Below, one piece after another: positions 30,650 through 42,189 of a stretch of DNA of 64,000 bases. Within the stretch, counting starts at the first letter, position 1, and every line of letters begins with the position of its first letter. A program made the position numbers and the translations under genes. Below the pieces are notes generated by a model, which saw nothing but the letters and a program-made list of their open reading frames with translations, was not told where the DNA came from and did not search any database. The DNA is from Laccaria trichodermophora. Taxonomy: Eukaryota > Basidiomycota > Agaricomycetes > Agaricales > Hydnangiaceae. The DNA lies in the NCBI GenBank assembly GCA_018417955.1, contig JACTVC010000008.1, positions 682,001 to 746,000 on the forward strand, in the 5' to 3' direction.

Positions 30650-32767
30650 TTAGTATAGGAGATGTAGCAACCACTAAGAGGAATAGAGATGGTGAACAAG
30701 AAGAAATAAAATAGATAAATACACATACCAAACTTGACAGTTTGCAAAGAAATAGGCTCATTGTAATCTGGATAGCTGTGTCTCTCTCTATATATTTTGA
30801 ACATGAATATCAAGTAAGTGGTAACAGATAAAAAAAAAGCATACCCTCTAAAAATGGGAGAGTTGTATGACACCAAAGATTCTAATATGGTAGAAAATGG
30901 AGTTGACTTGCCCACTATATATTGGAAATAAGTGACCTGGTTAAATAATGTGAAGAAGTACATACTTTCTAACAAAAAGAATGGTTGAAAGAGGAGCTGA
31001 AATTGGAAATGGATCAAAGACATACAAGCTACAAAACATGAGCATTCTTCTATAATAAGAAATAAAAACATACAATCTGATTTAGAATAATCATATATCA
31101 GAGTGATGGAAATGAGAGTGAATGGACAACCTACAGTCTAAAAAAATGAAGTGAAGAGATGTTATAAAATTGGTCTATGGAATGCTTAAACTTGACTAAC
31201 CTTCTTAAAAGATATTGATTGAAGATTGATTACCTGATAAAGAATAATGACTGAATAGATACAGATTGAAAAACAAAATGTACAAAATAAAACTTACAAG
31301 ATATGCAGGAGAGACCACATACTTTCTTAAGAAAAGTAAGGAGTGATAGTGTGATAAGAGTAATTCATGGCGAAAAGCAAAGAAACTCACCTGCTAAAAA
31401 GAAGCACCAAAATATGTGTTACCAGAAGGGTGTACATTGAAAACCAGGCCAACTTACCCACTGAAACAAGACAGGCCACAGTCAGTGTCACCAGAAGAGT
31501 GCACATTAAAAACCAGGCCAACTCACAAACTGAAACAAGACAGGCCACAGTCAGTATCACCAGAAGCATGCACATTAAAAACCAGGCCAACTCACCCCCT
31601 GAAACAAGACCAGCCACAGTCAGTCTCACCAGAAGAGTGCACATTAAAAACCAGGCCAACCCACATACTGAAACAAGACAGGCCACAGTCAGTCTCACCA
31701 GAAGAGTGCACATTAAAAACCAGGCCAACTCACTGTCTGAAACAAGCCAGGCCACACTCAGTCTCACTAGAAGAGTGCACATCAAAAACAGGCCAACTCA
31801 CCTCCTGAAACAAGACAGGCAACAGTCAGTCTCACCAGAAGAGTGCATATCAAAAACCAGACCAACTTACCTTCTGTAAAAGAATGGCCAGAGCATATGT
31901 TTTAGAAGGGTGCAAAATCAAATGCAGGAAAGCATACTTTCTGAAATAGAGAAAATCACATCATAATCACCAGAACAGTGCACAAGAAAGGGAAAGGCCA
32001 GAGGATGTGTCAGCATATGAGTTAATAGTTAATAGGGGAACAACTCACAATCTAGCAAATGGTAGGTGTAGAAGAGAATTGAGTCAGAACATAGTTATTT
32101 CAGAAACTTAATAATAACTTACCCACTAAAGAAATCCCTTATGTTCATACAGAGACAATGTAAATAGACCATATATCACCTTCTAAATTCATAAACAAGA
32201 ACATTAGCTGTATAAGTAGCAAGGTCAACAGTTAATACTTACTTTCTGAAAGAAACAGACAGCTGCTGATAAGATGTGACATGTTATGCAAAATATTGGC
32301 CCACAAACTAATGACAACCATGAGAATAGATAAAAACTTGAACAATTTGTAGACATACATTCTGCAAGAAAAAACAACAATCAGAATAAATCTATTCTTC
32401 TCTTGATGATTGTTTTGTTCTTACTTTCTGTGCTTTATCAATAGCAATAAAATTGTGTCATAACTTGGCTTACATTCTGTAAAACAAATCAATATGCTAT
32501 TTTGATACATCTTAATCACTGTATAGAACCACATACCTCCTATTAACCTTACAGATTAACTTGTGAGCAGAATTACACTCCTGTTACTTACTGTCTGTTG
32601 GAAGATCTCAATAAATAACTGGAGACATCTCCATTATAAACTCTTACTTCATAGAAATCAATGACTTGTTGAAATACCTTGATCAAATTGTTTTTAATAA
32701 TTGACCCTTGCAATGTCTTATACATGTTATGAGATGATAACCATATGAGAAAATTGCAATAACTGAC
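30650..32767 (-). other. Array of 27 single-codon (3-nt) micro-exon candidates, 3' tail of the NACHT gene
   Basis: On the minus strand each unit reads polypyrimidine-AG | NNN | GT. Lowest plus coordinate and minus-strand triplet: 32592 ACA; 32537 GAG; 32474 AAT; 32425 AAA; 32359 AAT; 32305 TTT; 32243 AAA; 32180 AAG; 32123 TGG; 32049 ATT; 31938 AAA; 31871 AAG; 31802 GAG; 31734 ACA; 31665 TAT; 31596 GGG; 31527 TTT; 31458 TGG; 31391 CAG; 31323 AAA; 31201 AAG; 31135 ACT; 31074 ATT; 31026 CTT; 30966 AAA; 30912 TGG; 30845 AGG. Donors are GTNNG in 25 of 27; 32180 has GTGAT and 30912 has GC. Spacing is 48-74 bp except three gaps of 111-122; the 31323/31201 gap holds an eroded unit (31263, acceptor CAA). 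A 59-nt exon (32648-32706) precedes the array; a 4-nt unit (30729-30732) and a terminal exon from 30673 to TAA 30650 follow. 59+4 is divisible by three, so the frame closes. No stop arises among the triplets in this phase. Transcription is unproven. Confidence 0.68.
31391..31873 (-). repeat. 69-bp tandem units, each one intron plus one variable triplet
   Basis: Successive triplets at 31458, 31527, 31596, 31665, 31734, 31802 and 31871 are spaced 69, 69, 69, 69, 68 and 69 bp. The 66-bp remainder is nearly constant. On the minus strand it begins GTGAGTTGGCCTGG, has ACTCTTCTGGTGAGACTGAC (branch-like CTGAC) and ends CTTGTTTCAG. Neighbouring remainders differ at only about 3-6 of 66 positions, while neighbouring triplets differ at 2-3 of 3 positions. 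The long open frames seen on both strands here are consequences of the repeat and are not called as genes. Confidence 0.9.
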
Positions 32768-34427
32768 CTGAAACAAAATCTTTCCATCCTTCACACAGCT
32801 TAAGATCCCTTTCCTTTGATAAGACATGAAATTCAGCAGAGTATTATTCCATGTTTTCCCCTGGAAAATCAGTAAGTTTTCAATGAGAGTTACCAAAGAG
32901 GTCATAATTGATTCATCCAGATTTGATCCTTGCTCCTGGAATCCAAAAAGAATATGGTGTGGCCAATTAAGGGAAGCATACTCAGCCAGATCACCCTCAA
33001 AAAAGTTTTTGACAGGATATTTTTCCAGATGCTGCAAAGACAGTATGGCTAGATGAATGTGTTGCAGAGGAGGATTGATAAAATACTGCCTTGATCGTGA
33101 TTAGATGGTCAAAAAATCCCGGAGAGATGTGTGATAGAGCATAATTGGCTTATCATCATCTCCAGGAATTTTGATAATAGACTGCACTTGCAATAGCCCA
33201 CAAATGACCTCCTCACACTGAAGAGAGAGGAGAGAGCTGAGAAAGGAAATGGATTTGTTCTCTGTCAGAACCATGATTGTTCCAAGAATCTGACAGAAGT
33301 CTTCTGTCCAAGAAGCAGAAGCGAGAACTTGTTCATAGAGTGAATCTAAGCCATTAGCTTCTGATGCCAGAAGTTTTTGCAAGGCCCTGTGTGGTATGAG
33401 ATCTCCACCAACACATTGGATCAATGTAGTAGCAAATGTGAATGAACTGCCAGCCTTGTCAAGAAGTGTAATGAGATCTCAAGCTGATGGCCAGGGCTTT
33501 TGTATTTTCTGCATGACTCGCTGATTTTGGTTATAGATAGAATCAAATGCCTTCTGAAAATGTACTTTGATGTCTGGATGAGCATCAAAATCCTGTAGCT
33601 CCAGACGGTGTAAAAAATGAGCTTCAGAACTATCAAACTTTTTTCGAATATGTTCCTCCACCCTGCTGGTGAGGAGAATCTGGAAAGGAAAATGTGCCCT
33701 CTCAGAAGATGCCCTGAGCAGGACATCAATGAAGTCAGCCATCTCGGCTTTGTCATCACATTCATCAAGAGCATCAATAACAACAACAGAGCTATATGAG
33801 ATTTGTGAAGTGTTGAGATGGATTGGGTCTACGATGAGCCTTTGAAGTCGATGAGCCATAGAGACAGTCAACTCAAGCAGGGCTGGCTCATTCTCAAGAG
33901 CACGTTCAATAGATAGCTTTGCACCAGGAACAGTGAGAGAGATCTGATGGGCAAGAGTAGGAATCAGGCGAGATATATGGCTGCGTTCACCTGCCCCTCG
34001 CAAAAAGAAAAAGCTTCCTAGAAGGCGGCCCTCTGCAGCATAGTGCTCCGCGATGGTTTGCGCCAATGCTGATTTGCCATAGCCAGCTGGTCCGTTGAGC
34101 CAACAGACAACAGCTCGCTTCACATTGTCATGGCCATCGAGCTGCCGTCGGATCTTGGCAATCACCTTCAAACGAGTGCCAGGATCACATCGAGCGACGT
34201 GACCTGCGCGAGTATGTGTAGCATTGCTGACGGGCCTAAGCAAGCTGGCTAGACCTACATGTCATCAATTATATGAGCAGTATTAATGGATTGTAAAACT
34301 TTGACGTACTTGGAACTGGCGGAGGGCCATGAAAAACAACATCGCGGCCGGCGTTTATGAGCTGTGCTCTTCCGGATATGGTGGTTCCGGTAGTGTTTTG
34401 CAGCTGTGCGGCTCTTGACGAATCCAT
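32768..34427 (-). pseudogene. NACHT-domain STAND (NLR-like) protein, two nonsense codons
   Basis: Exon 1 34427-34310 encodes MDSSRAAQLQNTTGTTISGR; a 55-bp intron (34255-34309) follows; exon 2 runs 34254-32768. P-loop WLNGPAGYGKSALAQT (Walker A), SFFFLRGAGERSH, SSVVVIDALDECDD (Walker B) and ILLTSRVEEHIR (sensor-1-like Arg) define a NACHT NTPase typical of basidiomycete STAND proteins. The winged-helix/linker region includes SIIKIPGDDDKPIMLYHTSL and NWPHHILFGFQEQ. Such proteins oligomerise on sensing a ligand through C-terminal repeats and act in non-self recognition; here no WD40 or ankyrin repeat is visible, and the micro-exon array follows instead. TGA 33479-33481 (Arg expected) and TAA 33101-33103 (Gln expected) interrupt an otherwise open frame. 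CpG is frequent in the first 700 bp and rare further 3'. Confidence 0.85.
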
Positions 34428-34849
34428 GAGTGAAATGACGTGTTGTAATATGGAGACTAGGAAAGTCGGAAGGCTAAAGACGTTGGATAGGTCTCGTGGT
34501 CGTCGTAGTCGATCAAGAAGAGGTGATCAGTCGGAGATCAGTTGTGAATTCGCTGTCGGGAATCTAATCGGGCGACGAAACCCCTTCACACAGAGTTCTG
34601 CTTCCAAAAATGCCACCAACGTCAACTCGCGCTACTGAGCGAACTCTTGTGGGTCACTGGGTCTCAGAAATGCACCTCTCGCTGAGGCCTGTGGCGAGCG
34701 TTCTGGGGCGAAATCCAAAATCAGCTGGCCTTGGCGATTGAAGCATGGGCTCATAGAACGTTCAAACAGGCTACAACCTCCAAAAACCTTCCCCGTAAGA
34801 CCTTCCTCACCACTATGACGCTCTGACTCGCATCTAACAGTTTGAATAG
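34428..34849. other. Upstream region of the NACHT gene
   Basis: Minus-strand promoter and leader region, CpG-rich again. No gene was recognised on either strand; one short plus-strand frame (34357-34638) is antisense to the NACHT first exon. Confidence 0.4.
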
Positions 34850-36440
34850 CAATCCACTTCTCTGACGGAAAACAATAACTATACCTGAACTATACCTCGA
34901 CGTCGACCCTTCAGCAAACAACAGCGAATCTTGCTGCCCTCATCCCAGTAGCAGCCGTCCAGCTCCATCCACCTCACAACCGCCTCCTCCACTCCCCCAA
35001 TTTACCTATCTCTCTTGCGCGAAACATACGAGCAAAAGGCGAAGCACTGTCCAGAACTACCCTCCACCCCCAGCTCCACCCTCATTCGCTCCTCAATGTT
35101 CAACCTCCAGCTCTTCTTCCATCACCCATCCCTCCCAGCGATGGCTCAAAAACTCCCCCTTCCCTAAACCCAACCTCGGTCCTATCTCGCCTGTCATCCA
35201 CCTCGGAATCCTCATACAGACGGCCACCACGCTCTAGCATTTCCACCGTTTGCGTTTATCAGATAGACGGCCAGTTCCCTTTGTTACCCGTCTTTTCAGG
35301 GGATTGAAACGTCGACGAGCTTCAGACTCGTCGGTTAGAAATGACGTGGATGGGATAGAGAGTCGCCATCGCCATCCTGTAGCGGATACTACCCCGCAGA
35401 TCTCTTCGAGCTGCAGTGGATTCGCACTGCAAACGGACTGGAGAAGCTCTTATCCACGCACTTCGAGACGACTTTCCTCCTCACGTCCAAGCTCGATTTC
35501 GATGTTGAATTGGAGCCCCTCAACGACCACCACAATTCGTGAGGAACGTGAACGAAGACAGCGTTGGCGAGGGTTGAGTTTTTTTGTTAGCGGCACAGGA
35601 GACGTAAGAAGACGATCTCGACGGTTCCGCGGACATCTATGTCCCCACCGATAGATGTCGACCCTCAACCTCAACAGATCTTACTTGTCAAGTCTCTCCT
35701 GAGTATCACAATCCACGCCAACCCATCTGTCCTGAGTCTTCTCCCACTCGTGCCGTCCCATCCGCAAGGCCCTATGAGCGCAATCTGACCGCATTTCCTG
35801 GATCTTGATCACCGTACCGTCGACTCGTTTACATCGTCTCCGGGTACCTCTGCCCTGGTCATACCCACATCCTGTCGGCCGTTTTTCTCAAAGACTCTGG
35901 GAGGCACGCTCACAAGAACTTCGACTCTCTTTCCCTACATACCCTGTGATCCAGGAGTTGACGTCCGTATGCTCCCTCGAAACCCAAGGAAGCTTCTCCG
36001 ACCTACAGGCCCGCGGAAAGATGACCACTTTTCGCTACTCCACCTCTGAATTGCCTTTCACGACACAATCTACGGCGTAGCAGCTCACCTTGTTTATAGC
36101 TGGTCGTGCTTGAAGGTTCTGATTGTTCAGACCCTACGAGTTTTGTCGAGGCCTTCGATGTTCATAAGTGACGACGATGCTCGAAAGAGCGCTCACAGGC
36201 AAAAGAGGGTCGTGGTCTTCAAATTTTGTCCACGTGAGGTCAAACGGCTTTTGATTCATTGGTTGACATTCTATTGGTGGAGACTTCCCGAGTATGGTTC
36301 TCTTTGTTCCCATCATGGCGGTGGCTCACGAATTTATAGACGTGGGTCTTCGAATGAAGACGGTATCGACTATCAGAGTCCTACCGGCTTCCTCTGTCAC
36401 AAGATCAAGCACAAGGTGGCTCCCCTCAAGTGAATAACGA
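34850..36440 (+). repeat. Second copy of the dispersed ~1.6-kb sequence (inverted partner of 2.4-4.25 kb)
   Basis: Begins near TTCTCTGACGGAAAACAATA and aligns with the reverse complement of 4250-2400. Translated fragments (LSDRRPVPFVTRLFRG, VSGTGDVRRRSRRF, VIQELTSVCSLE) lie in several frames, so it is a broken gene or an intron-rich gene I cannot assemble. It keeps more CpG than the left copy. No domain recognised. Confidence 0.6.
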
Positions 36441-39400
36441 CGGACGACAGCAATTTAACCTCTGTAATTCTTTCATACAGTACCCCGCTACAGTCTCACC
36501 TCTCATGCCGTGGTCTGTTTTACTGCCACGACACAGGGACACAAGCCAGCCCCGAACGCCTTATGCTGGACTCGTTGGGACATTTCACGTACTACCTATG
36601 CGCAGCTTCGAGGTCTCGTAGCTGACTTGAATGTTGTTGGGTTGCCGCTCGAGCTATTGAAGGACGGACTTGACAAGGAGATTGTTGTTCCACAAGCAGT
36701 GATCAATGACGTTTTGGACTCTTGTCATTCGGATACGATGTACAACCCCAAGTTGGTCGTAGAATTTTCAGTCAATTTTTGCCAATTGTAGCGCACCGTG
36801 GCCACTGGGTACTCACATGAGAAATGGTGTCAATTTTTGCAACTGTGTGGTCTCCATTGGGTATCCATCTAACACCCGTCATGGCAAGCAAACATAAAGA
36901 CCAGTGTTTCTTCGAAAACTCACAAAACCTGTCACCAGTCGAAAAGCTACTTACGAAGCCCTTCAAAGAACTATCAGTCGACAAACTCACAATAAAACAT
37001 GTCAATACTACGGGGAGAACAATTTCAACAACCTCGGATCAGAGGACATCTAGCGGTATAGTGCGAGGCGCCTGTCCAGAAACTCGCCAAAACTCTCAGA
37101 TTCGGTGGTAGCTGAAGAGAGGACGGTGCATCTTGGTTCCATTCGGGAGCCGGTGAGTAGTACTTACTCGGGTTTGGTGCATGTCATTGTATGTCCTGAT
37201 TCTGTCTAGTTGTTCATCCCCCTGGCCATACCAACCGTCATGAGGCCAAATTCTGAAAACGACACGTACGATCTTAGACCCCCCTCCGTCTCTGACCTCA
37301 GCCCCCTGGAAGTCAACCCTCCCCCGCCGTACAACTTTCAAACGAGCAACAAACAGTGTTCAGACGGCAACTCAAACACGCCGTTAGGCTAGGGAGCTCA
37401 TCATAAGGCAAAGGGACGATACATGGCGGATTTCGAGGGGAGGTGCCGAAAGAGTTTAAGGTTCGTTCCAGTTCCCTTTGCTATCCTTTTCCCAGTTTTT
37501 ACAAATCCAGACCACTACTACAGATTCACGTACCCTTATCCTCCGATACGCCAGAGTTCGCAGCGTGTCTCGTGGCCCAGTTGCCCAACCTTTACATCTT
37601 CCCCGCGTTGTGGTGGGGTGTCAGGCATATTGCTTGTTCCTCTCCTTTTCTCATATCCAGGCGACACGTTGGCCAATTATTCTTTACATAGAAAGGTTAC
37701 GAAAGTCATCAAGTGGCTGCTCCTCAGCATCAACGACGAAGAACTCGAAAACGAGCATCGCCATTCTTCCTCCCTTTTCCCCTTCACAGGACAGCTCAAC
37801 GACATCACCAACACCATCATCCATCCATCATCCTCTAACAATTCTCCTCCAGGCCACTTTGAGTTCTCTTCGCAACAGACGCACCCTTCATGACTAGAGG
37901 CACCCATTCAACACCCTCCTGGTTCTTGAGAGGAGGAAGCTGCCGATATGCCATACATCGCTGATACCGCGGGTACGGCTGCGTGGATGGAGGGGGATGT
38001 GGATAGGATTAAGATGGAGGGGAGGAATAATGCGTGGAGTGTCTATGGGGTATGGAGGTGTTCGTCATCACCAAACACAGCCTCCCTTTCTGTCCCACTT
38101 TCCCCTTCTTTTCCGCCTGGAAAGTTGTGCTACGAACCCAAAGATGGCGAGGGCGAATTGGACACAGAGCCACAGTCTGGCTCTCTTCCCTTCCAACGTT
38201 CACCACAAATCCTTCTAGCTTGAAACCGTTCCCTTCCACTCACTTACCGTATGACAATTTCACACGACGACCATAGAGCTTCTTTGGCAACCTCACGCAA
38301 GGCCTCTTTGCACTGGCGCCTCTTCTCTCTGTTGTGTTTCACCGCTACAGCCTGGGGCAGGATTTAGCTAGCCTAGACTAGGCTAGCCAGGCAACGTAGG
38401 CTGGAAACCGTTCGTGATACATACAGGACGATATTGAGCGGATATTGAAGGAGGCGTTGCAGGATTTCAAGGTTCGTTTTGTTCCCTCTTTTGTCACCAT
38501 CACCTTATGGACGTCACTACCGCAGATCCACATGCACTGCGTCTTCGACACACCCAATTTCGCAGCCCGCTTGTTAACCTAGTTCCCAACTTTACACCGG
38601 ATCCCAGGTATGGAACCCAATCCTTTCTCTCCTTCCCATCTTACCCCGTCTCTCCGCTGGCCTAGCAACCTACAGCACAACGTATCTTCTGATGCCAAAT
38701 GTTCCCTACCGCTTCCTCATGTTGCATGCTAATGGCATCCTTGGAGACGAAGCTGGCGTTCGCGACGAGCATGGTGAGGGGTGGAATGCTAAGGGTTTTG
38801 ATACCTGGAGGAGAGTGCGATGGTTTGCAGCAGTGGTTTTGGAAGGAGTGCCCTGCGCTGGACCAGGAAATGGTATCCAAGGGTATCCATGACGACGATG
38901 TTTTCAACGTTCTCTCTGCATCTCGACTTGCCACCCATCCGCCCAGCGCCTACAACCCCTAACCTGTTCAATTCATCTAGCGTTCACAAACGTCACTTTC
39001 CTCCGCCTCTCCGCCCTCTTCATCAGACTCGAGGATGAGTCCACAATCCGGCCGATTTCAAGAAGAAACTGCATCTCTTTGTGGGCTTCAACAACTATGT
39101 CTTCAGTCACCTACGTCTTGGACGTCAGATCTCGAGTCCGCTCTTCCCTTGCACGATTCGATATTCGATTCCCGCAGAGCAACCATCATCTTGAAATGCC
39201 ATGGCTTCTCGTTGACGTCCCCGGTCAATGGCGGCTCTACACGAACTTCACGCCATTTAAACTCGCTCCTTTACCGCTCACTGCTCCGTTGTGAAAAGAG
39301 AAGAAGCACCTGCCAAACTTGCCCAGCACTACCCATTCCTAGGCTCACCCTCGCGGCTCAACCTCCTCCCCTGTCACGACTTGCTCCTCTTCACCGCACC

Positions 39401-40607
39401 ATCTCTTCTCTCTCCTCCTCCTCACCTTCCCCTCTTTCACTCCCATATTCCATATGCTATCATGCACATAGGCTCCCCTCCAAGGTCTTGTGTTACAAAA
39501 GAATTCGAGACCCCAGACTTCTGTGTCCCTCCTGTTTTGGACGAGGAAGATTTTAAAGTCTACCAACGTGTACTTGCAGGGCGCGGATTTGAAGACAGAC
39601 ATCGCGAATGGAGTTAAGGAATTCTGATCCTGTCCTTCCAGTATGCTCCTCATAGACGACTTCTCTCACAATACTTAATCCAAATACAGCTCTTCCATTA
39701 TTGACTTGATATGAGAGGAGGGGCGCTTCCGCCATGTCACGGCTGTACTTCACAAGTCGTGGGAAGCAAGATAGCAATGTGGTCGTTATGCTCCTGGGAA
39801 TAAATTTGTTCAAGCTGTTCATCTTTTGGCTGAACATCTCCTGGCAAACCGTCTTCTTCTGGTAAGATCTCAATTCGTCTTATTTCTTTTGGTGAGAATT
39901 AAATAACCGTTTTGTTAGATATGGGATATGATACTAGGGATACAATTCCTCCGTCAAAATCAAGTGTTACAAGGGAATCTCAAAGGCGGAAGACCTTTTT
40001 CATAGTAGTCGTTCTACATTTACTGATGATTCTTGGATCTATACCTTCCTCAGTCACCCACTTCTACCCCAACGATCTCACAGCGGTATCACGATCCTAA
40101 TGAAGACCGCTTTCCTTGTAGCCATACCCCTACGGCGTGAATCCCTCTAGATGAGTTGGCTTCTTCTTCAACCATGTACCACGGCACGCGCACGGGGAGA
40201 TGGTGTTGAACTGTTGGCGTCATGGAGGGTCTGGAGTGGCAGACGTACACTCTCAACCCAAGCTGCGTAGCTTGAATGATGTTCTTTGGGCACCAGGGGT
40301 GACACTTTGGGAGTGGGCAGACCATCGCCATGTGAGAGACACTTGTCATGCTCGATCCGCTCGCGAACGACCGTCTCCAATCTTTCATAGATGTTTCCAG
40401 GGATGCGGCCTTTTCTCTCCTTTTTCATTTCAGACAGCGAAGGAGAATGCAAAGTACTCGTACTTTCCCACTGCTGCTGTTGACTGTCCTCGGGCCCTTC
40501 CCCATCCCGTTTGACCCCGGATCTGTGCCGCCTCGGGGTGGGTATGGTGTCACTTCGCCTTTGTAGCTTGTGTTGGTGCCTCTGTCGCAACTTTTCCAAC
40601 TTCTTCC
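36441..40607 (+). other. CpG-rich stretch of plus-strand gene fragments, product unknown
   Basis: Exon-like plus-strand pieces occur in changing frames: LVADLNVVGLPLELLKDGLD (near 36630), IHVPLSSDTPEFAACLVAQL (near 37525), IERILKEALQDFK (near 38432) with IHMHCVFDTPNFAARLL (near 38525), and KEFETPDFCVPPVLDEEDFK (near 39500). The pairs PLSSDTPEFAACL and HCVFDTPNFAARL look like repeats of one motif, suggesting a duplicated ancestral gene. On the minus strand 40168-40620 has a basic frame (GKKLEKLRQRHQHKLQRR) that may be a frame-shifted continuation of the next gene. Stops and frame changes prevent an intact model. Confidence 0.3.
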
Positions 40608-41542
40608 CTACCTCTTCCATTCGTCACGGCTCTTTTCACAGTAGCTTTTGACGGAAATGATGAGCTCTCTGTCACGTCTTTTGTCCTGGAGCTCTGTAAG
40701 CCAACGCTCGGTAAGCTTATGCATAACATGTGCTGTCTCGCGATGACAATCCATCAGCCGCCGATCTGCTGACTTTCTGGCGAATTTGGCGAGTTTGGGG
40801 GATATTGCTTCGAAAAAATCGAAAGCCTCTTTCTCCAAGAACGGCTCAATGAGTATGATAGGGAAAACGTCGGGCCCGCTGATAATCCTGATGATTGGCT
40901 CGTCGTTCTTCTCATCCCCCTCTTCATCGGCATCCCCGCTCACGTCATCTTCGTCATCGCTCTCCCCCTTGTTGGCATCACCTTCCTCCTCTTCGTCACC
41001 TTCCATGTCTGTATATTTTTTTTCAGACTCTTCGTCATTATCGACATCTGTTGTTCTTTCGAAACTACGTTGTGCATCCGCCAGAGGGAAAAGCATATTT
41101 TGGAAGTGTGGAGGCTGAGCATACTTGGGTTGTGGTTGTGCAATTGGCCAAGCTTGCCTTACAAAAAATTCTTCGTTGCGCCTGACGTCGTCGGCCTGCA
41201 GGTTCTGGAATGTGTTAGCTCCATTCAAGCTCATATACGAAAGATAAATACACCAATCACTGAGTTCTCGTGCGCAGCGCGAGCCAGCTCATCTGGATTC
41301 CAACCAAGGAGTGCGAACACTTGAGCTATGTCCTTGTCCGTCATCATCCACTCCCCAGGATCCCACTCATTCTCACTGAGTACCCTCAGCCACTCCTTTT
41401 GCGCTCGAGGGGTCAGACTCTCCGGGTCGTTATCATCTCGGGTCTTGTAGATTTCTTTGCTGAAAACCTTCCATGCCGCTCGGATAGTGTCACTCATCCC
41501 CTCTCTTTGCCAGTCTTGCTGTTGAAGGTAAAGGTAAGTCAT
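40608..41542 (-). CDS. Hypothetical acidic protein, two exons, 295 residues
   Basis: Exon 1 41542-41252 (MTYLYLQQQDWQREGMSDTI...), a 47-bp intron (41205-41251, GTATTT..TTCCAG, phase 0) and exon 2 41204-40608. The middle is a run of Asp/Glu with Ser/Thr (EEEEGDANKGESDDEDD). After it comes an ordered-looking segment, FPIILIEPFLEKEAFDFFEA, then a basic, helical tail ending SRDEWKR. No known domain recognised. A truncated duplicate of its 5' region lies near 0.94-1.12 kb, so it belongs to a dispersed family, perhaps mobile. The stop could reflect a frameshift, because another frame continues for 150 codons downstream. Confidence 0.55.
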
Positions 41543-41679
41543 GGTAGGAGATGGTGGTTAGAAGTCAGGAGTAATCGGGACTCACTGGCATGACGAGTTA
41601 TAATGCCAGGCGATGAAAAAAGCTGTTGCGCGCTTAGCGTGTACTGACTCATTCAATTCTCCGGAACGTGCTGCCGGCA

Positions 41680-42189
41680 CAGGTCATCCCCCACTTTTGC
41701 AGACAGGTTCCAGCACCGCTCAGAGGCTGTCTATGTGGCCCACTTGCATTCCTGTGTTTGTTGGGTGTGGAAGGTAGTGGTTGAAATCATATCACGAAGA
41801 TCTGCTGCACCAGTTACCAATAATGCAGCGGTTCTGGCGGGCGTCTACCGGGGATGTTTGAACGGGAGTGGGCCCGCAGTGGTTGTTTGTTGTTCGCACG
41901 TGGCGGTCCGTCGTTGTGGTGCCTAGGCAAGTATGAGCGCTGCGTCGTCGCTTTCAATCCATCCGAGTTTTTGGAGGATAATAATAAAAATCTCTTCACG
42001 AGAATTTTTTATGTCTCAAATGATTTACCGAACATGAATTTTCTACATAAAAATCAGACAAACAAACTTTGCAAACGGGAGGTACAGCCATGTAATTGTC
42101 AATCTTTTGGATAAACCGTACATGAAAGCAACCAGCGAGCAGCACTATGTATTTTGGCATCAAATAGAATCAAAGTACTGAGATTTAGA
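41680..42189. other. Intergenic, no supported gene
   Basis: CpG-containing sequence becoming AT-rich after 41980. Short frames only, no domain. Confidence 0.4.

Noticed and set aside
30729..30732. Counting the 4-nt unit as a further single-codon exon
   Set aside because: It is four bases long, so it was kept apart. It matters only for closing the frame with the 59-nt exon.
31293..31305. Extra micro-exon at the GTAAG near 31297
   Set aside because: The bases before the triplet would be AT, not AG, and the site lies only 25 bp from the previous donor, too close for an intron.
31391..31873. CRISPR-like regularly spaced repeats
   Set aside because: The variable part is only 3 nt, the genome is clearly eukaryotic with spliceosomal introns, and no Cas gene is present.
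31367..31879. Long overlapping open frames on both strands across the 69-bp repeat (about 170, 132 and 130 codons)
   Set aside because: They follow from the repeat length being a multiple of three and lacking stops. Frames on opposite strands are equally open, and the splice-signal pattern explains the sequence better than a repeat protein.
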